Shown here: positions 12,513-12,532 of the stretch, piece after piece
Layout: each line of letters opens with the position of its first letter
Position numbering within the stretch: the stretch's first letter is position 1
Assembly (NCBI GenBank): GCA_003140275.1
Contig: PLJQ01000411.1
Location: forward strand, 1,212-13,743
Direction of reading: 5' to 3'
From: Limisphaerales bacterium
GTDB taxonomy: Bacteria; Verrucomicrobiota; Verrucomicrobiia; Limisphaerales; PALSA-1396
DNA: 12,532 bases
Translations under genes and position numbers: made by a program
Notes under the pieces: model-generated
Told to the model about the DNA's origin: nothing
The model's input: the letters and a program-made list of their open reading frames with translations, nothing else
Databases searched by the model: none

Positions 12513-12532
12513 CTAGCAGCCTGTCGGACTTA
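12513..12532. mobile_element. Possible insertion-sequence terminus at right edge
   Basis: The last bases, CTAGCAGCCTGTCGGACTTA, resemble from memory an inverted-repeat end seen next to transposase genes in Planctomycetes and Verrucomicrobia. No transposase or second end is in the window, so this rests on recall alone. Confidence 0.25.

Larger units (their letters stand above)
11842..12532. other. Long intergenic region without a convincing gene
   Basis: These 691 bases upstream of the oxidase cluster have no ORF that I believe, apart from a doubtful 35-codon frame. They are more AT-rich than their surroundings, notably 12310-12350. They hold a Crp-type palindrome, a 12-bp tandem duplication, several short palindromes, two candidate rightward promoters and a possible insertion-sequence end, each listed separately. 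I could not identify a convincing leftward -10/-35 pair for the cupredoxin gene. Confidence 0.6.

Noticed and set aside
1..12532. CRISPR array, phage or defence system
   Set aside because: No regularly spaced repeats with unique spacers, and no nuclease, helicase, toxin or phage genes; the content is respiratory and housekeeping.

Overview
This window looks like chromosomal DNA from a free-living aerobic bacterium. It is dominated by a long minus-strand cluster for an aa3-type (heme-copper A1 family) cytochrome c oxidase. My best guess at phylum is Verrucomicrobiota (Pedosphaera/Limisphaerales-like). The grounds are gene content and style: a stand-alone UvrB/UvrC-motif protein next to a GatB/YqeY protein, a cupredoxin joined to a carboxypeptidase-regulatory-like domain, weak Shine-Dalgarno use and GATTTRC heptamer repeats. 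This is an impression, not a computed placement.

Layout. 1-56 is the 3' part of tRNA-Arg(UCU). After a short heptamer repeat comes a plus-strand pterin-binding (dihydropteroate synthase-like) gene that has lost several catalytic residues (101-988). Facing it is a minus-strand EgtD-like SAM methyltransferase (1046-2032). Divergent from that is a two-gene plus-strand operon: a UvrB/UvrC-motif protein (2152-2913) and YqeY (2917-3363). Its predicted promoter sits so close to the ATG that the mRNA may be leaderless. From 3435 to 11841 every gene is on the minus strand. In transcription order they are: secreted cupredoxin-like protein, ctaA (heme A synthase), ctaB (heme O synthase), subunit I, subunit III, subunit IV, two small membrane proteins, subunit II, a SCO copper chaperone and a CtaM/DUF420 assembly protein. 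11842-12532 has no convincing gene. It holds a Crp-type palindrome upstream of the oxidase cluster, short repeats, candidate rightward promoters and, at the very edge, a sequence that may be an insertion-sequence end.

How the genes work together. CtaB and CtaA convert heme B to heme O and then heme A. SCO and CtaM are expected to serve copper insertion and assembly. Subunits I-IV form the proton-pumping oxidase. The cupredoxin, with a full type 1 copper ligand set (H123, C163, H166, M169), is a plausible periplasmic electron carrier. No bc1 complex, alternative complex III or cytochrome c gene is in the window.

The most interesting signal is in subunit I. All metal ligands, the D-channel residues and the His-Tyr pair are present, but the otherwise near-invariant K-channel lysine is isoleucine. 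Subunit II also has Gln in place of the CuA/Mg-site Glu, and subunit III carries a hydrophilic insert of about 75 residues. The window therefore describes a divergent aa3 oxidase rather than a wholly new system.
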